DNA from: Muribaculaceae bacterium
Lineage (GTDB): Bacteria; Bacteroidota; Bacteroidia; Bacteroidales; Muribaculaceae
Reading direction: 5' to 3'
Assembly (NCBI GenBank): GCA_017619355.1
Contig: JAFZSO010000059.1
Coordinates: forward strand, 1-64,000
Length of the DNA stretch: 64,000 bases
A program made the translations under genes and the position numbers. This document shows positions 1 through 8,896 of this stretch, piece by piece (within the stretch, counting starts at the first letter, position 1; every line of letters begins with the position of its first letter). Below the pieces are notes generated by a model. That model made no database searches and was not told the origin of the DNA. It worked only from the letters and a program-made list of their open reading frames with translations.

Positions 1-498
1 CTGCTCTTTCTCAAAGAAGAAGAATTGATGAGTCTGCATATTGAACTGACCACCCTCGGTAGCGTTGTTGTCGACAACAATGTTAGGAATTCCGAGTGCT
101 GTGAGTTGCTCGCGGCATGCCAGACCGGCAGGACCACCACCAATGATGGCAACGGTGGTCTTGTAAATCTTGGTGTCGCTTGCTGCGCGAGCCTTGCCTT
201 CGGGCATATAGTCCTTGGGAATCTCACGCACTTCTTTCACGCCATCGACGCTGGTGATGCAGATGCGGCGCACCTGGCCGTCGACAAGCATTTCGCAGGC
301 ACCGCATTTGCCAATGCCGCACTCCAGACTGCGGTTGCGTCCGCTGGTGCTGTGACTGTGCACTACAAATCCTGCCTGATGAAGTGCTGCTGCTATGGTT
401 TTACCTTTCTGGCCGCGAATGGTTCTCCCTTCGAACTGGAATTCCACATATTCTTCTTTTGGAAGTTCGAGAATAGGGTGATTTTCAATTTTATACAT
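1..498 (-). CDS. 2Fe-2S / FAD-dependent oxidoreductase (5' part, truncated by window edge)
   Basis: The first 166 residues of a leftward gene are visible; the rest lies outside the window. Residues 18-95 resemble a plant-type 2Fe-2S ferredoxin domain with cysteines at 60, 65, 68 and 80 (motif CGIGKCGAC then RRIC). It runs directly into a Rossmann FAD-binding start with IIGGGPAGLAC at 118-128. This order (ferredoxin-like domain, then FAD dinucleotide fold) is that of sarcosine-oxidase alpha and HcnA/HcnB-like amine or amino-acid dehydrogenases, so electron transfer from an organic substrate is likely, but the substrate cannot be told from this part. There is no signal peptide, so it is cytoplasmic. 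The start ATG lies about 40 nt after a plausible TAnnTTTG promoter box. Confidence 0.85.
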   Translation of the reverse strand, partial: MYKIENHPILELPKEEYVEFQFEGRTIRGQKGKTIAAALHQAGFVVHSHSTSGRNRSLECGIGKCGACEMLVDGQVRRICITSVDGVKEVREIPKDYMPEGKARAASDTKIYKTTVAIIGGGPAGLACREQLTALGIPNIVVDNNATEGGQFNMQTHQFFFFEKEQ

Positions 499-545
499 GA
501 TAATTGGTTTTATGGTTATTGTTTTCAATTCAGCCTTGATATCCA

Positions 546-553
546 CAAAGATA
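546..553 (-). promoter_or_regulatory. Promoter -7 box for the 2Fe-2S/FAD oxidoreductase
   Basis: The minus strand reads TATCTTTG, matching the Bacteroidota -7 consensus TAnnTTTG. A clear -33 TTG is not seen at the usual distance. Transcription would start near 539 and give a leader of about 40 nt. Confidence 0.45.
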
Positions 554-660
554 ACAATTTTTTATGTATTATACGAGAAACAGTAGAAATAATTGAAAAA
601 TTTTAACCCGAATCGGTCATTTGGAGTGGTTATAGAATGTTAGCCCTCCCTTTGAAGGCA

Positions 661-691
661 AAAAAGAAGGGTGCGCAGTTGAGCGCACCCC
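661..691 (-). terminator. Rho-independent terminator of the LRR-dockerin gene
   Basis: A perfect 8-bp stem (670-677 with 684-691) and a 6-nt loop are followed on the minus strand by TTCTTTTTT. It lies 29 bp past the stop codon of the gene ending at 720. Confidence 0.9.
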
Positions 692-719
692 TCAGTTATG
701 AGATTGTGTTGGATGGTTA

Positions 720-3700
720 TTAATGAATAGCACCCAGGATGATGTTGATCACGTAGGTCACATCCATTACATCCACGCTACCATCACCATTGGCGTCGGC
801 GTTGGCGCTGTTGAACGGACTCGGGTTCTTGCCCAGGATGTGGTTGATTATAGTGGTTACATCGTTTACGTTCACATCACCATCGTCATTGGCATCGCCA
901 GGAACCACAGTGGTTTCGGGAATGAAGGTGGCACCGGTGATACCGTAGGCAGCCACATCGGGAACAGCGAAAGTAACAACGGGATTTGCATCGGCAGCCT
1001 TACAGGTCTTGATACCTGTGTGGTGCAACGGGTTGCTTTCGTCGAGCGGGGTGCTATTCAGGATAGCGTGACCATCATCGACTGGAGCAATGTAGCCCCA
1101 GTAGATGTTCTCGCCGTCGCCATAAATCTGAGCGATGCAGTCGATTTCACCACTTGCTTCGTTTCCGCTGGAGCGAACAGGGCTGTCGTCGATCAGCTGG
1201 CAGTTGGCAATCTTGATGGTGCTGGTCCATCCAGTAATGAGGTCATCAGTGTGTTCTGCATCTTCAGCAGCAATAGTGCTCAGAGGAATGCGGTAAATGC
1301 CAGGAACGCATCCGTAAGGATCGGTCTGAACATGCATCCAGAGGTAGCCGTTCTTCTCATCCATGTAGAAGGTCTTGATGATGGCGTCAGCAAAGAGTTT
1401 GCAGTAGTTGTAAGGTTTGCCAGTAGCGCCATCGGGATAGATGTCGGATTTCTTGAAGCGGATTATTCCCAGACCATTGAACTTTTTGGACATCCAGTAC
1501 ACACCCTTGCTGTCGCAAGTGAAACCACCTGTGATAGAACCCCAAGAGATATAGTCGTTGTAGTAGGGGAGCCACTGGTTCTGGAGGAAGAAGGGCTGTT
1601 GACCATAGAGTCCGGTTGCATCGGCACTCATCTGGTGGATACCCACGTTACGGTCACTGATGTAAATCATGTTCTGTGCTGAATCAATGTACATGGTGAA
1701 GGGGTCTTCACTGGGTGCATAGCCCACATTGTTGAGCACGGTCACGCGGTAGAAGATGTCGTTGGTCTTGTTCACATAGAAGAGCTGACCATCGCCTAGA
1801 GGCTGGTTAGGATCCTGATATGTGAAGGTGTGTCCTGCATCGGCAACATAGATACGGTTCTTATAGTTGGCGAGGGTGAAGGCGTGTTCGCCGGCATTGA
1901 ACTCAGTGTCGATGATGTCGCCGTTCTCGTCACGATACATGAGCTTGCCGTCGGTAGTGGTGAAGTAGAGACCGGTGGGGCAGCCCAGCGATGCACCGCC
2001 CGAAGGAATGGTGGCATCGCCTACAATGTTCAGATAACCCCACTGGGTGTCGGCCTTATAGGCGTTGACCGAAGCAGAGGCCACCTTGCAAAGCACGTTG
2101 CTCTGGCTGGCATTGAACACGCCATCGGCCATAGCAGGCACGTTGGGGTTGAGCATGCGGATGTTCTGGATGGTGGCAGGCACCGAACCGGGTTCCATAT
2201 AGTTCACGGTTGCGGGCAGTTCCATACTGGTAAGTTCGGGGCAGTTGGCGAAGCAGTCCCTCATCATGGTCACAGTATTGTTAGAGAGGGTGAGGTTGGC
2301 AAGATGCGCACAGTTGGCGGCGAGACCTTGCGGAATCTCATTGCGGCCGTCGGCGATAACGAGGGTCTGGAGTGCCGAGCCCGTAAACAGGTTCAAACCA
2401 AGTTCTACATTGCTATCGATGGTGAACGATTCGATGTCGCTGTTAGCAAAGCCATAGTCGCCAATCTTGGTGAGGGCGGGAAGATTCACCGTCTTGAAGG
2501 GGGCGTAGGAGAGACCATAGTTGTCGATGGTCTCGATGGTGGCATCGTTCAAAGTGGTGCCTATGTTGCCCTCGTGTGCGGTGGTGAGCAGGCGGGTGCC
2601 AGCCATGTTGGTGAGCACACCATTGGTGAGTTTGAAGGCAGTGTTGCCACCAGCGAGGTTGATGTTGGCAAGATTAGGTGTGGGGCCAAATGCGGCAGCA
2701 CCAATAGAAGTGACTGTGCTTGGGATAACCAGGCCCGAGATGAGTGTGTTGGCAAAAGCCTGACTGCCAATGCTGGTGAGACCTTCGGGTAAGGTGAGGG
2801 TGCCGGCCAGTTTGCTGTTGGCAAATGCGGTGGAACCAATCGACTGCACCGTGGCGGGCAGCGAGATGCTTGTCAGACCTGAATTGTAGAAGGCCGAAAT
2901 GCCGATGCTGGTAGTAGCAGGATTGAGGGTAACCGAGGCTAGACTGCTGCAGCCATAGAACACGCCACTTTCCACAGTGGTAACACCATCGGGGAAGGTG
3001 AAGCTTGGCAGCGATGAACAGGCCTGGAAGGCATTAGAACCGATGGCGGTCACTTGGTTGCCATTCTCAAAGATCACCTGCGTGAGAGCAGAACATCCCA
3101 TAAACATTGATATGTTGTTGAGGGCTGTAGCAGTTCCGCCAACAGTAATCTTCTTCAGAGCAGAGAAGTTGTGGAAAGGCTGCTTGTTGTTCACATAAAG
3201 ACTTGCGTCGATGTTACACATGATAACGAGTTCTTCGCATGACTTAGGTGTGGTGAGTGGAGACTCTTCAGTGTTTTTACCAAAAGCATCAACATTGATA
3301 ACAATGGGGGCACCTTCAGCAAAGATGATTTTCTTCAAGGAGCATCCAGCAAATTGCTCTGAAATCACTTTGCCCCAGCCAGAGGTGATGGTGACTTCTT
3401 CGAGGCTGGTACAACCCATGAAGACTCCATTACCCACGCTTGTCACGGTAGTGGGAATTGGGCTGGTAGTAAGTGAAGTACAACCCTTGAAGCAGTTGCG
3501 ACCAATGGTGACGCAGGTGTTGGGCAGCTGAACCGAGGTGAGGTCAACGCAATCAAGAAATGCATTTGCTGCAGTTGCCATGACAGTGTATTCAACACCA
3601 CTGTAAGTGAATTTCTCAGGAATCACGATGTCGCCCGAATAAGGGGATCCGGTAGTGTACTTCGCTACAGTGGCTTTGCCACCTGAAGCAGTAGTGTAGT

Positions 3701-3803
3701 TAATGCCATTGTAGGTGATGCTTGCGGCAAAAGCCAGTGGCACTGCCATGAGACAGAGTGCGGCTGTAATGCCACGCATCCATGAAAATGTAAGTTTCTT
3801 CAT
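720..3803 (-). CDS. Secreted BspA-like leucine-rich-repeat protein with C-terminal dockerin-like repeats
   Basis: This 1027-residue protein begins with a signal peptide (MKKLTFSWMRG, hydrophobic core, then AFAA). Residues about 60-610 carry many BspA/Treponema pallidum-type leucine-rich repeats (recurring TSIGxxAF and LTSVxLP phrases). Residues about 620-960 form a non-repeat region that looks like a beta-rich, possibly propeller domain. The end holds two dockerin type I-like EF-hand repeats (GDANDDGDVNVNDV and ANGDGSVDVMDV). Family knowledge links BspA-like LRRs to adhesion and surface display; the ligand is unknown. The dockerin-like end is closely similar to that of the C10 protease at 24.6-28.0 kb, including a shared GKNPSPFN linker. 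The gene is monocistronic, with its own terminator. Confidence 0.9.
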   Translation of the reverse strand: MKKLTFSWMRGITAALCLMAVPLAFAASITYNGINYTTASGGKATVAKYTTGSPYSGDIVIPEKFTYSGVEYTVMATAANAFLDCVDLTSVQLPNTCVTIGRNCFKGCTSLTTSPIPTTVTSVGNGVFMGCTSLEEVTITSGWGKVISEQFAGCSLKKIIFAEGAPIVINVDAFGKNTEESPLTTPKSCEELVIMCNIDASLYVNNKQPFHNFSALKKITVGGTATALNNISMFMGCSALTQVIFENGNQVTAIGSNAFQACSSLPSFTFPDGVTTVESGVFYGCSSLASVTLNPATTSIGISAFYNSGLTSISLPATVQSIGSTAFANSKLAGTLTLPEGLTSIGSQAFANTLISGLVIPSTVTSIGAAAFGPTPNLANINLAGGNTAFKLTNGVLTNMAGTRLLTTAHEGNIGTTLNDATIETIDNYGLSYAPFKTVNLPALTKIGDYGFANSDIESFTIDSNVELGLNLFTGSALQTLVIADGRNEIPQGLAANCAHLANLTLSNNTVTMMRDCFANCPELTSMELPATVNYMEPGSVPATIQNIRMLNPNVPAMADGVFNASQSNVLCKVASASVNAYKADTQWGYLNIVGDATIPSGGASLGCPTGLYFTTTDGKLMYRDENGDIIDTEFNAGEHAFTLANYKNRIYVADAGHTFTYQDPNQPLGDGQLFYVNKTNDIFYRVTVLNNVGYAPSEDPFTMYIDSAQNMIYISDRNVGIHQMSADATGLYGQQPFFLQNQWLPYYNDYISWGSITGGFTCDSKGVYWMSKKFNGLGIIRFKKSDIYPDGATGKPYNYCKLFADAIIKTFYMDEKNGYLWMHVQTDPYGCVPGIYRIPLSTIAAEDAEHTDDLITGWTSTIKIANCQLIDDSPVRSSGNEASGEIDCIAQIYGDGENIYWGYIAPVDDGHAILNSTPLDESNPLHHTGIKTCKAADANPVVTFAVPDVAAYGITGATFIPETTVVPGDANDDGDVNVNDVTTIINHILGKNPSPFNSANADANGDGSVDVMDVTYVINIILGAIH

Positions 3804-3900
3804 ATACGATAGGTTTTTAAGTTATTAAATAAGTTGTTAAAGAGTTATCAAGATTGTAGTAGAGCGGTGCGCCGACAGGGTGCACTTTCATTTCCAACCA

Positions 3901-3908
3901 CAAATATA
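3901..3908 (-). promoter_or_regulatory. Possible promoter -7 box of the LRR-dockerin gene
   Basis: The minus strand reads TATATTTG. No convincing -33 element is seen. Transcription from it would give a leader of about 90 nt. The rest of 3804-4012 is AT-rich and holds nothing else recognised. Confidence 0.45.
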
Positions 3909-4012
3909 ATAAAATATTCTAAAAAAAAGTAGCTTTTTATAAAAAACTACCATATTTTTAGATTTAGTAATAATTGGGTTATGTGGTGCGTGAAACATTT
4001 TCTTTATGTGCG

Positions 4013-4046
4013 TTGAGGGGCATTTGCGAAATAATGACTATATTTG
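4013..4046 (+). promoter_or_regulatory. Promoter of the dGTPase-like gene
   Basis: TTG at 4013-4015, a 23-bp spacer, then TATATTTG at 4039-4046. The predicted start of transcription (about 4053) lies after the upstream in-frame ATG at 3974, so translation should begin at 4073. Confidence 0.6.
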
Positions 4047-4072
4047 CAAGTAGTTACAAAAAAAGTGAATCT

Positions 4073-5401
4073 ATGAGCATGAACTGGAACCAACTGATAT
4101 GCGACAAGCGCCTGGGCCTGGAAGAGAAACACGACGGTAAGGCAGGGGTGCGCAGTGACTTTGAGCGTGACTATGACCGCCTGGTGTTCTCGTCGCCCTT
4201 TCGCCGCTTACAGAACAAGACGCAGGTGTTCCCGTTGCCGGGCAGCATCTTTGTGCACAACCGCCTCACGCACAGTCTGGAGGTGAGTTGCGTGGGCAAG
4301 TCGCTTGCCAACGAGATTGCCGAGCGCCTGTATCCTAAATATGCCGCTGAACCGTGGCACAGGAAACTGCATGACATGGGTGAGATAGTGGCGGCGGCGT
4401 GCTTGGCGCACGACCTGGGCAATCCGCCCTTCGGGCATTCGGGCGAGAAGACGATAGGTGCCTACTTCAGCGAGGGTGAGGGTCAGTGCCTCAAGGATTC
4501 ACTCACACCTGAGCAATGGAGCGACCTCACACATTTTGAGGGCAATGCCAACAGTTTCCGCACGCTGGTGCATCAGTTCAAGGGCAGACGGCCTGGAGGC
4601 TTTGCCATGACCTATAGCACACTTGCCGCTATCGTGAAGTATCCCTACTCCTCGACCTATGCGGGCGAGAAGGGCAAGTTCGGCTTTTTCACTACCGAGC
4701 GGACCGCCTTTGAAAAGATTGCCGCCCAGTTGGGGCTGATACGCCTGGGCGAGGGCCGCTACTGCCGTCATCCGCTGGTGTATCTGGTGGAGGCGGCCGA
4801 CGATATCTGTTACCAGGTGATGGATATTGAAGATGGTCATAAACTGAAAATCATCAGCACCAGTGAGACGGTTGATGTGCTCACCGCTTTCTTTGACGAG
4901 GAACGCAAGCGACACATACACGAGGCGATGGCGGGCGTTGCCGACCCTAACGAGAAAATAGTGTATTTGCGCTCATGCGTGGTGGGACAGCTGGTGCAGG
5001 AGTGCGCCGCCACCTTTGTGGAACATGAGGAGGAGATACTGAACGGTACCTTTGAGGGGTCGCTCATCGACCATGTGTCGCCGCTCGCCACGGCAGGTTA
5101 TGCCCGTTGCAGCGAACTTGCCTTCAATAAACTCTACCGGGCTGGTTATGTGGTGGATGTTGATTTGGCAGGTAATCGCATCATCAATCTGTTGCTTGAA
5201 AAACTCATGGATGCCGTGCTGCACCCCGAGCGCAACTACTCGCAACTGCTGCTCAACAAGTTCCCGCAGCAGTATGATGTGCATGCGCCCACGCTGTTCG
5301 AGAAGATTCAGGCGGTGCTCGACCACATCAGTGCCATGACCGATATGTATGCGCTGAACCTCTACCGCCAGCTCGACGGCATCTCTATTCCCACCGTGTA
5401 A
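4073..5401 (+). CDS. dgt: Deoxyguanosinetriphosphate triphosphohydrolase-like protein (dGTPase)
   Basis: The 442-residue product is an HD-domain hydrolase of the dGTPase family, which removes triphosphate from dGTP or related dNTPs and so tunes the cytoplasmic nucleotide pool. Visible metal-binding residues are His67 in NRLTHSLEV and the His-Asp pair in LAHDLGNPPFGHSGE (about 113-114). The N-terminal SPFRRLQNKTQVF phrase is typical of the family. An in-frame ATG 99 bp upstream lies before the promoter, so the start at 4073 is preferred; a second ATG two codons later is also possible. The gene converges with the small secreted protein gene on the other strand, with a 30-bp gap and no clear terminator. 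Confidence 0.93.
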   Translation: MSMNWNQLICDKRLGLEEKHDGKAGVRSDFERDYDRLVFSSPFRRLQNKTQVFPLPGSIFVHNRLTHSLEVSCVGKSLANEIAERLYPKYAAEPWHRKLHDMGEIVAAACLAHDLGNPPFGHSGEKTIGAYFSEGEGQCLKDSLTPEQWSDLTHFEGNANSFRTLVHQFKGRRPGGFAMTYSTLAAIVKYPYSSTYAGEKGKFGFFTTERTAFEKIAAQLGLIRLGEGRYCRHPLVYLVEAADDICYQVMDIEDGHKLKIISTSETVDVLTAFFDEERKRHIHEAMAGVADPNEKIVYLRSCVVGQLVQECAATFVEHEEEILNGTFEGSLIDHVSPLATAGYARCSELAFNKLYRAGYVVDVDLAGNRIINLLLEKLMDAVLHPERNYSQLLLNKFPQQYDVHAPTLFEKIQAVLDHISAMTDMYALNLYRQLDGISIPTV

Positions 5402-5431
5402 AATCGTGCGAGATTATTGGAGTGGTCTTGT

Positions 5432-5953
5432 TTATTCTTCAAATAAACTTGAGATATAATCATTGATTTCTTTTGTGATTTCACAGCAATAGCTATCAAT
5501 GAAAACCCATCTCCATGGGTCTATCCACACCAGTTTATGCTCACCTTTATTGCATAATATAATAAGACTACGCAAATCAGATTTTTCCAAATTAAACCAT
5601 GCTAAAAGCAAACGGCCTTTTTGATTAAATATGCGAGCTGTTTTCAAAACCTGATTGCTGTCATAAGCCATCTGCTTTTGTACAGAACAGGATAAAAGTA
5701 AATTGATTAATATATTTATGTCTTTCTTTGCATAAATTGTTTTAACCTGCTCTGCATTTTTTATGAGAGATTCTCTTGTTATGTTCATAGCAAAACAAAT
5801 CGATTTAGGGATATTTAATATAATGACACTATCTGTTGAGTCAGCGCTAAGTGTCATGCATTCTCCTAAAGTGGTTTTGTTTTTGCAATTATCCTGAGCA
5901 TAAGCAAGAACAAGACTAGAAATAGTTAGTATTAATAAAGCTATTTTTTTCAT
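5432..5953 (-). CDS. Small secreted protein of unknown function
   Basis: This 173-residue protein has a clean signal peptide (MKKIALLILTISSLVLAYAQ) and no domain I recognise. After cleavage it has six cysteines (CKN and GEC near the start, one mid-protein, one in IILC, then the pair in SYCCE), which suggests an exported, disulfide-containing fold. The coding sequence is clearly more AT-rich than its neighbours, which may point to transfer or weak codon selection. No promoter matching the usual consensus was found upstream; a tiny signal-peptide-like ORF lies just before it on the same strand. Confidence 0.7.
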   Translation of the reverse strand: MKKIALLILTISSLVLAYAQDNCKNKTTLGECMTLSADSTDSVIILNIPKSICFAMNITRESLIKNAEQVKTIYAKKDINILINLLLSCSVQKQMAYDSNQVLKTARIFNQKGRLLLAWFNLEKSDLRSLIILCNKGEHKLVWIDPWRWVFIDSYCCEITKEINDYISSLFEE

Positions 5954-6024
5954 TATCAGTAATTTTTAAGAATTTGTAAATGTCGTTTTTAAAATCTACA
6001 CTAATAACCGTAGGGGTAATTATT

Positions 6025-6105
6025 TCATCCGAATCTTGGCATGGAACACCACAGCAGGGCAGTGAGCAGCAATGCAAGGACTGATATGGCATTACGGGCT
6101 TTCAT
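6025..6105 (-). CDS. Tiny signal-peptide-like ORF (26 aa), doubtful
   Basis: The minus strand encodes MKARNAISVLALLLTALLWC followed by SMPRFG and a stop. It looks like a complete export signal with a possible lipobox cysteine and almost no mature part. It could be a small membrane peptide, the remnant of a decayed secreted protein, or chance. It sits between the pnp terminator and the small secreted protein gene. Confidence 0.3.
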   Translation of the reverse strand: MKARNAISVLALLLTALLWCSMPRFG

Positions 6106-6163
6106 CGTTATAGCATTACCAATAAATAACGCATTGTTTCTTAAATTATTGTATTGGAATGAA

Positions 6164-6198
6164 AAAACTCCCGAAAGCTGTTGGGCTTCGGGAGTTTT
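6164..6198 (-). terminator. Rho-independent terminator of pnp
   Basis: A 12-bp perfect stem (6164-6175 with 6187-6198) around an 11-nt loop is followed on the minus strand by a T-rich tract, 23 bp past the pnp stop codon. Confidence 0.9.
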
Positions 6199-6220
6199 AT
6201 GTTAGCAGGCTACTTGGGGT

Positions 6221-8500
6221 TTAACCCTCGTAGTCCTGGTCGTTGCGGTTGTCGCGGCGGGGACCGTTGTTGCGTGCGGGACGGCGGTCGTTGTTGTTGC
6301 GGCGCGGTCCGCGGTTGCCACCGCCGTTGCGGTTGCCATTGCCACCGTTGTTACGGCGTTCCTGGCGGCGCTCTTCATAGCCCTCGGGTTTCTCCTGCAG
6401 GGCACGCATCGAAAGGCGGAACTTGCCGGTCTTTTTGTCAATCTCGATGAGCTTCACGGTTACCTCGTCGCCTTCTTTCAGGCCGCTGGCTTCCATGTTC
6501 TCAAGGCGGTTCCAGCTGATTTCGCTGATGTGCAGCAGACCGTCGCGGCCAGGCATGAACTCAACGAAAGCGCCGAAGTCGAGAATTGAACGCACTGTAC
6601 CAGTGTAGATCTGACCCTCTTCGGGAACAGCGATGATGGCCTTGATGCGGTCAACAGCTGCCTGGATAGAGTCGGCGTTGGCGGCACTGATCTGGATCTC
6701 GCCCTTGCCATCGATCTCGTCGATCGAGATATTGGCACCGGTCTCTTCCTGAATGCCTTGGATGACTTCGCCACCCTTGCCGATGATGGCACCGATAAAC
6801 TCTTTGTCGACGGTCATGCTCACGATGCGAGGCACATGAGGCTTGTAGTCGGCACGAGGTTCGGGAATTGCCTCGTTGATGAGGTTGAGGATGTGGAGGC
6901 GACCTTCCTTAGCCTGGTTCAGTGCCTGTTCGAGCACCTCGTAGGGAAGTCCGTCGCACTTGATGTCCATTTGAGTGGCGGTGATACCGTCCTTGGTACC
7001 GGTCACCTTGAAGTCCATGTCACCCAGGTGGTCTTCATCGCCCAGGATGTCGCTCAGCACAGCGTGCTTCACGTTGCCCTCGTCGGTGATGAGTCCCATA
7101 GCGATACCAGCCACAGGTTTCTTGAGCTTCACGCCTGCGTCGAGTAGAGCCATGCAGCCAGCACACACGGTGGCCATCGACGACGAGCCGTTAGACTCGA
7201 GGATGTCGCTCACGATGCGCACGGTGTAGGGGAAGTCCTCGGTGGGAAGCATGCGCTTGAGCGCGCGCCATGCCAGGTGTCCGTGACCCACCTCACGACG
7301 GCTCACGCCGCGCGGCGCCTTGGCCTCGCCGGTTGAGAAGGGCGGGAAGTTGTAGTGGAGCAGGAAGCGCTCGTCGTAGCGCTCGAGCACGTTGTCGACG
7401 AGTTTCTCGTCGTCCTTGGTACCCAGGGTGCAGGTTGCCAGAGCCTGAGTCTCGCCACGGGTGAACACGGCCGAACCGTGGGGGTAGGGCAGGTAGTCGG
7501 GCAAGCATGTGATGGGACGGATGTCGGTAGTCTTGCGACCATCGAGGCGCACATGCTCGTCGAGAATGCAACGGCGCACAGCGTCGCGCTGCACATCGTG
7601 GAAGTAGCGGGCCACCATGGGAGTCTTCTCTTCGCGTTCCTCTTCGGGAATGGTCTCGAGGAAGTCGTTATAGATCTGGTCGAAGGAATCGTTACGCCAG
7701 TGCTTGTCGGCACTGCCAGCCTTGGCAATCTCGTAGCACTTGGGGTAGCATTCCTCGCGCAGGCGGGCCTTGATTTCCTCGTCGTCGGTCTCGTGGCAAT
7801 ATTCGCGCTTCACGATGCCCAGTTCTTCGGCCATCTCCTTTTGGATGAGGCACATGGGCTTGATAGCGTCGTGAGCGGCCTTGAGGGCGGCAATGAGGTC
7901 TTCTTCCTGCACTTCGTCCATCTCGCCTTCCACCATCATGATGTTATCGTAAGTTGCACCTACCATTAAGTCCATGTCGGCTTCTTTCATTTGTTCGAAG
8001 GTGGGGTTGATGACGAACTCGCCATTGATACGTGCCACACGCACCTCGGCAATGTAGTCTTCGATGGGCACATCGCTCACAGCGATGGCAGCCGAGGCTG
8101 CAAGTCCTGCCAGAGCATCGGGCTGGTCGGCACCGTCGCTCGAGAAGAGCAGGATGTTCACAAAGGTGTTGGCGTGATAGTTAGAGGGGAACAGAGGGCG
8201 GAGCACGCGGTCAACGAGGCGGGCAGTGAGAATCTCGTAGTCGTTGGCGCGGCCTTCACGCTTGGTGAAACCGCCGGGGTAGCGGCCAAAGGCCGAATAT
8301 TTTTCTTTGTATTCAACTTGAAGAGGCATGAAGTCGGCCCCTTCTTCGGCTTCTTTAGCAGAAACCACAGTGGCGAGCAACATCGTGTTGCCCATTCGCA
8401 ATTCAACAGCTCCATCGGCTTGCTTGGCAAGCTTTCCAGTTTCGAGGGTGATTTCGCGACCATCACCCAGCACGATGGTTTTTTTAGTAGGTGTAAACAT
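6221..8500 (-). CDS. pnp: Polyribonucleotide nucleotidyltransferase (PNPase)
   Basis: The 759-residue protein is PNPase, the phosphorolytic 3'-to-5' exoribonuclease of RNA decay. Two RNase PH-type domains fill about residues 1-540 (for example GGFTKREGR and the later [14 protein letters not shown] and [16 protein letters not shown] phrases), followed by a KH domain ([17 protein letters not shown]) and an S1 domain ([27 protein letters not shown]). The tail after S1 is a low-complexity Arg/Gly/Asn-rich extension of about 50 residues, as in other Bacteroidota PNPases, and likely binds RNA or partners. PNPase is normally 700-730 residues, so the extra length is this tail. The gene has its own promoter and terminator. 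Confidence 0.98.
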   Translation of the reverse strand: MFTPTKKTIVLGDGREITLETGKLAKQADGAVELRMGNTMLLATVVSAKEAEEGADFMPLQVEYKEKYSAFGRYPGGFTKREGRANDYEILTARLVDRVLRPLFPSNYHANTFVNILLFSSDGADQPDALAGLAASAAIAVSDVPIEDYIAEVRVARINGEFVINPTFEQMKEADMDLMVGATYDNIMMVEGEMDEVQEEDLIAALKAAHDAIKPMCLIQKEMAEELGIVKREYCHETDDEEIKARLREECYPKCYEIAKAGSADKHWRNDSFDQIYNDFLETIPEEEREEKTPMVARYFHDVQRDAVRRCILDEHVRLDGRKTTDIRPITCLPDYLPYPHGSAVFTRGETQALATCTLGTKDDEKLVDNVLERYDERFLLHYNFPPFSTGEAKAPRGVSRREVGHGHLAWRALKRMLPTEDFPYTVRIVSDILESNGSSSMATVCAGCMALLDAGVKLKKPVAGIAMGLITDEGNVKHAVLSDILGDEDHLGDMDFKVTGTKDGITATQMDIKCDGLPYEVLEQALNQAKEGRLHILNLINEAIPEPRADYKPHVPRIVSMTVDKEFIGAIIGKGGEVIQGIQEETGANISIDEIDGKGEIQISAANADSIQAAVDRIKAIIAVPEEGQIYTGTVRSILDFGAFVEFMPGRDGLLHISEISWNRLENMEASGLKEGDEVTVKLIEIDKKTGKFRLSMRALQEKPEGYEERRQERRNNGGNGNRNGGGNRGPRRNNNDRRPARNNGPRRDNRNDQDYEG

Positions 8501-8541
8501 AAATTGGTTAAATAGATATATATCTTCTTGTAAAAATCGCG

Positions 8542-8572
8542 CAAAGTTACGAATTATTTTTCACATTTACAA
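8542..8572 (-). promoter_or_regulatory. Promoter of pnp
   Basis: Minus strand: TTG (8570-8572), 20-bp spacer, TAACTTTG (8542-8549). The predicted leader is about 35 nt. Because pnp has this promoter of its own, the terminator further upstream is not needed as a pnp attenuator. Confidence 0.75.
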
Positions 8573-8625
8573 TTCTTTATTACATACAACCAGTAATTTC
8601 CCCTGAAAACGGGGCAAGTCGAGGT

Positions 8626-8666
8626 AAAAAACTAAGGAGCAACTCTTGGTGAGAATTGCTCCTTAG
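8626..8666 (-). terminator. Rho-independent terminator of the candidate small RNA
   Basis: An 11-bp perfect stem (8632-8642 with 8656-8666), then TTTTTT on the minus strand. It could also stop read-through from lpxH, whose stop codon lies 230 bp upstream. Confidence 0.85.
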
Positions 8667-8717
8667 AGTCTCCAATAGGCATAAACTCTTTAAGGTAAAA
8701 AAGATTGTTTTAGGTTT
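8626..8717 (-). ncRNA. Candidate small RNA of about 90 nt between lpxH and pnp
   Basis: On the minus strand a strong promoter (8725-8754) is followed about 60-90 nt later by a perfect terminator hairpin (8626-8666), with no open reading frame of note between. The arrangement predicts a discrete transcript of about 90 nt running from about 8717 to 8626. It is separate from pnp, which has its own promoter downstream. No known RNA family was recognised. The remaining 8755-8896 is AT-rich with nothing else seen. Confidence 0.55.
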
Positions 8718-8724
8718 ATGTGTG

Positions 8725-8754
8725 CAAAGTTACACTTAATTTTTTAAAAACAAA
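8725..8754 (-). promoter_or_regulatory. Promoter of the candidate small RNA
   Basis: Minus strand: TTTG (8751-8754), 18-bp spacer, TAACTTTG (8725-8732). Confidence 0.65.
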
Positions 8755-8896
8755 AATTGTTTTGATAAATTATTTGCACAATGGTTGAAATACTAATGAA
8801 AATGAGGAGAAAACTATCGCACAACAAACCGAATGTCAGCTTGTTGTGAATTTGTAATCAAGAAAGATTTCAAAGGGTTAAAAAATGTGAAAATGG

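Noticed and set aside
720..1000. A cellulosome-type complex based on the dockerin-like repeats.
   Set aside because: No cohesin or scaffoldin is present in the window, and Bacteroidales are not known to build cellulosomes; the repeats are reported only as dockerin-like.
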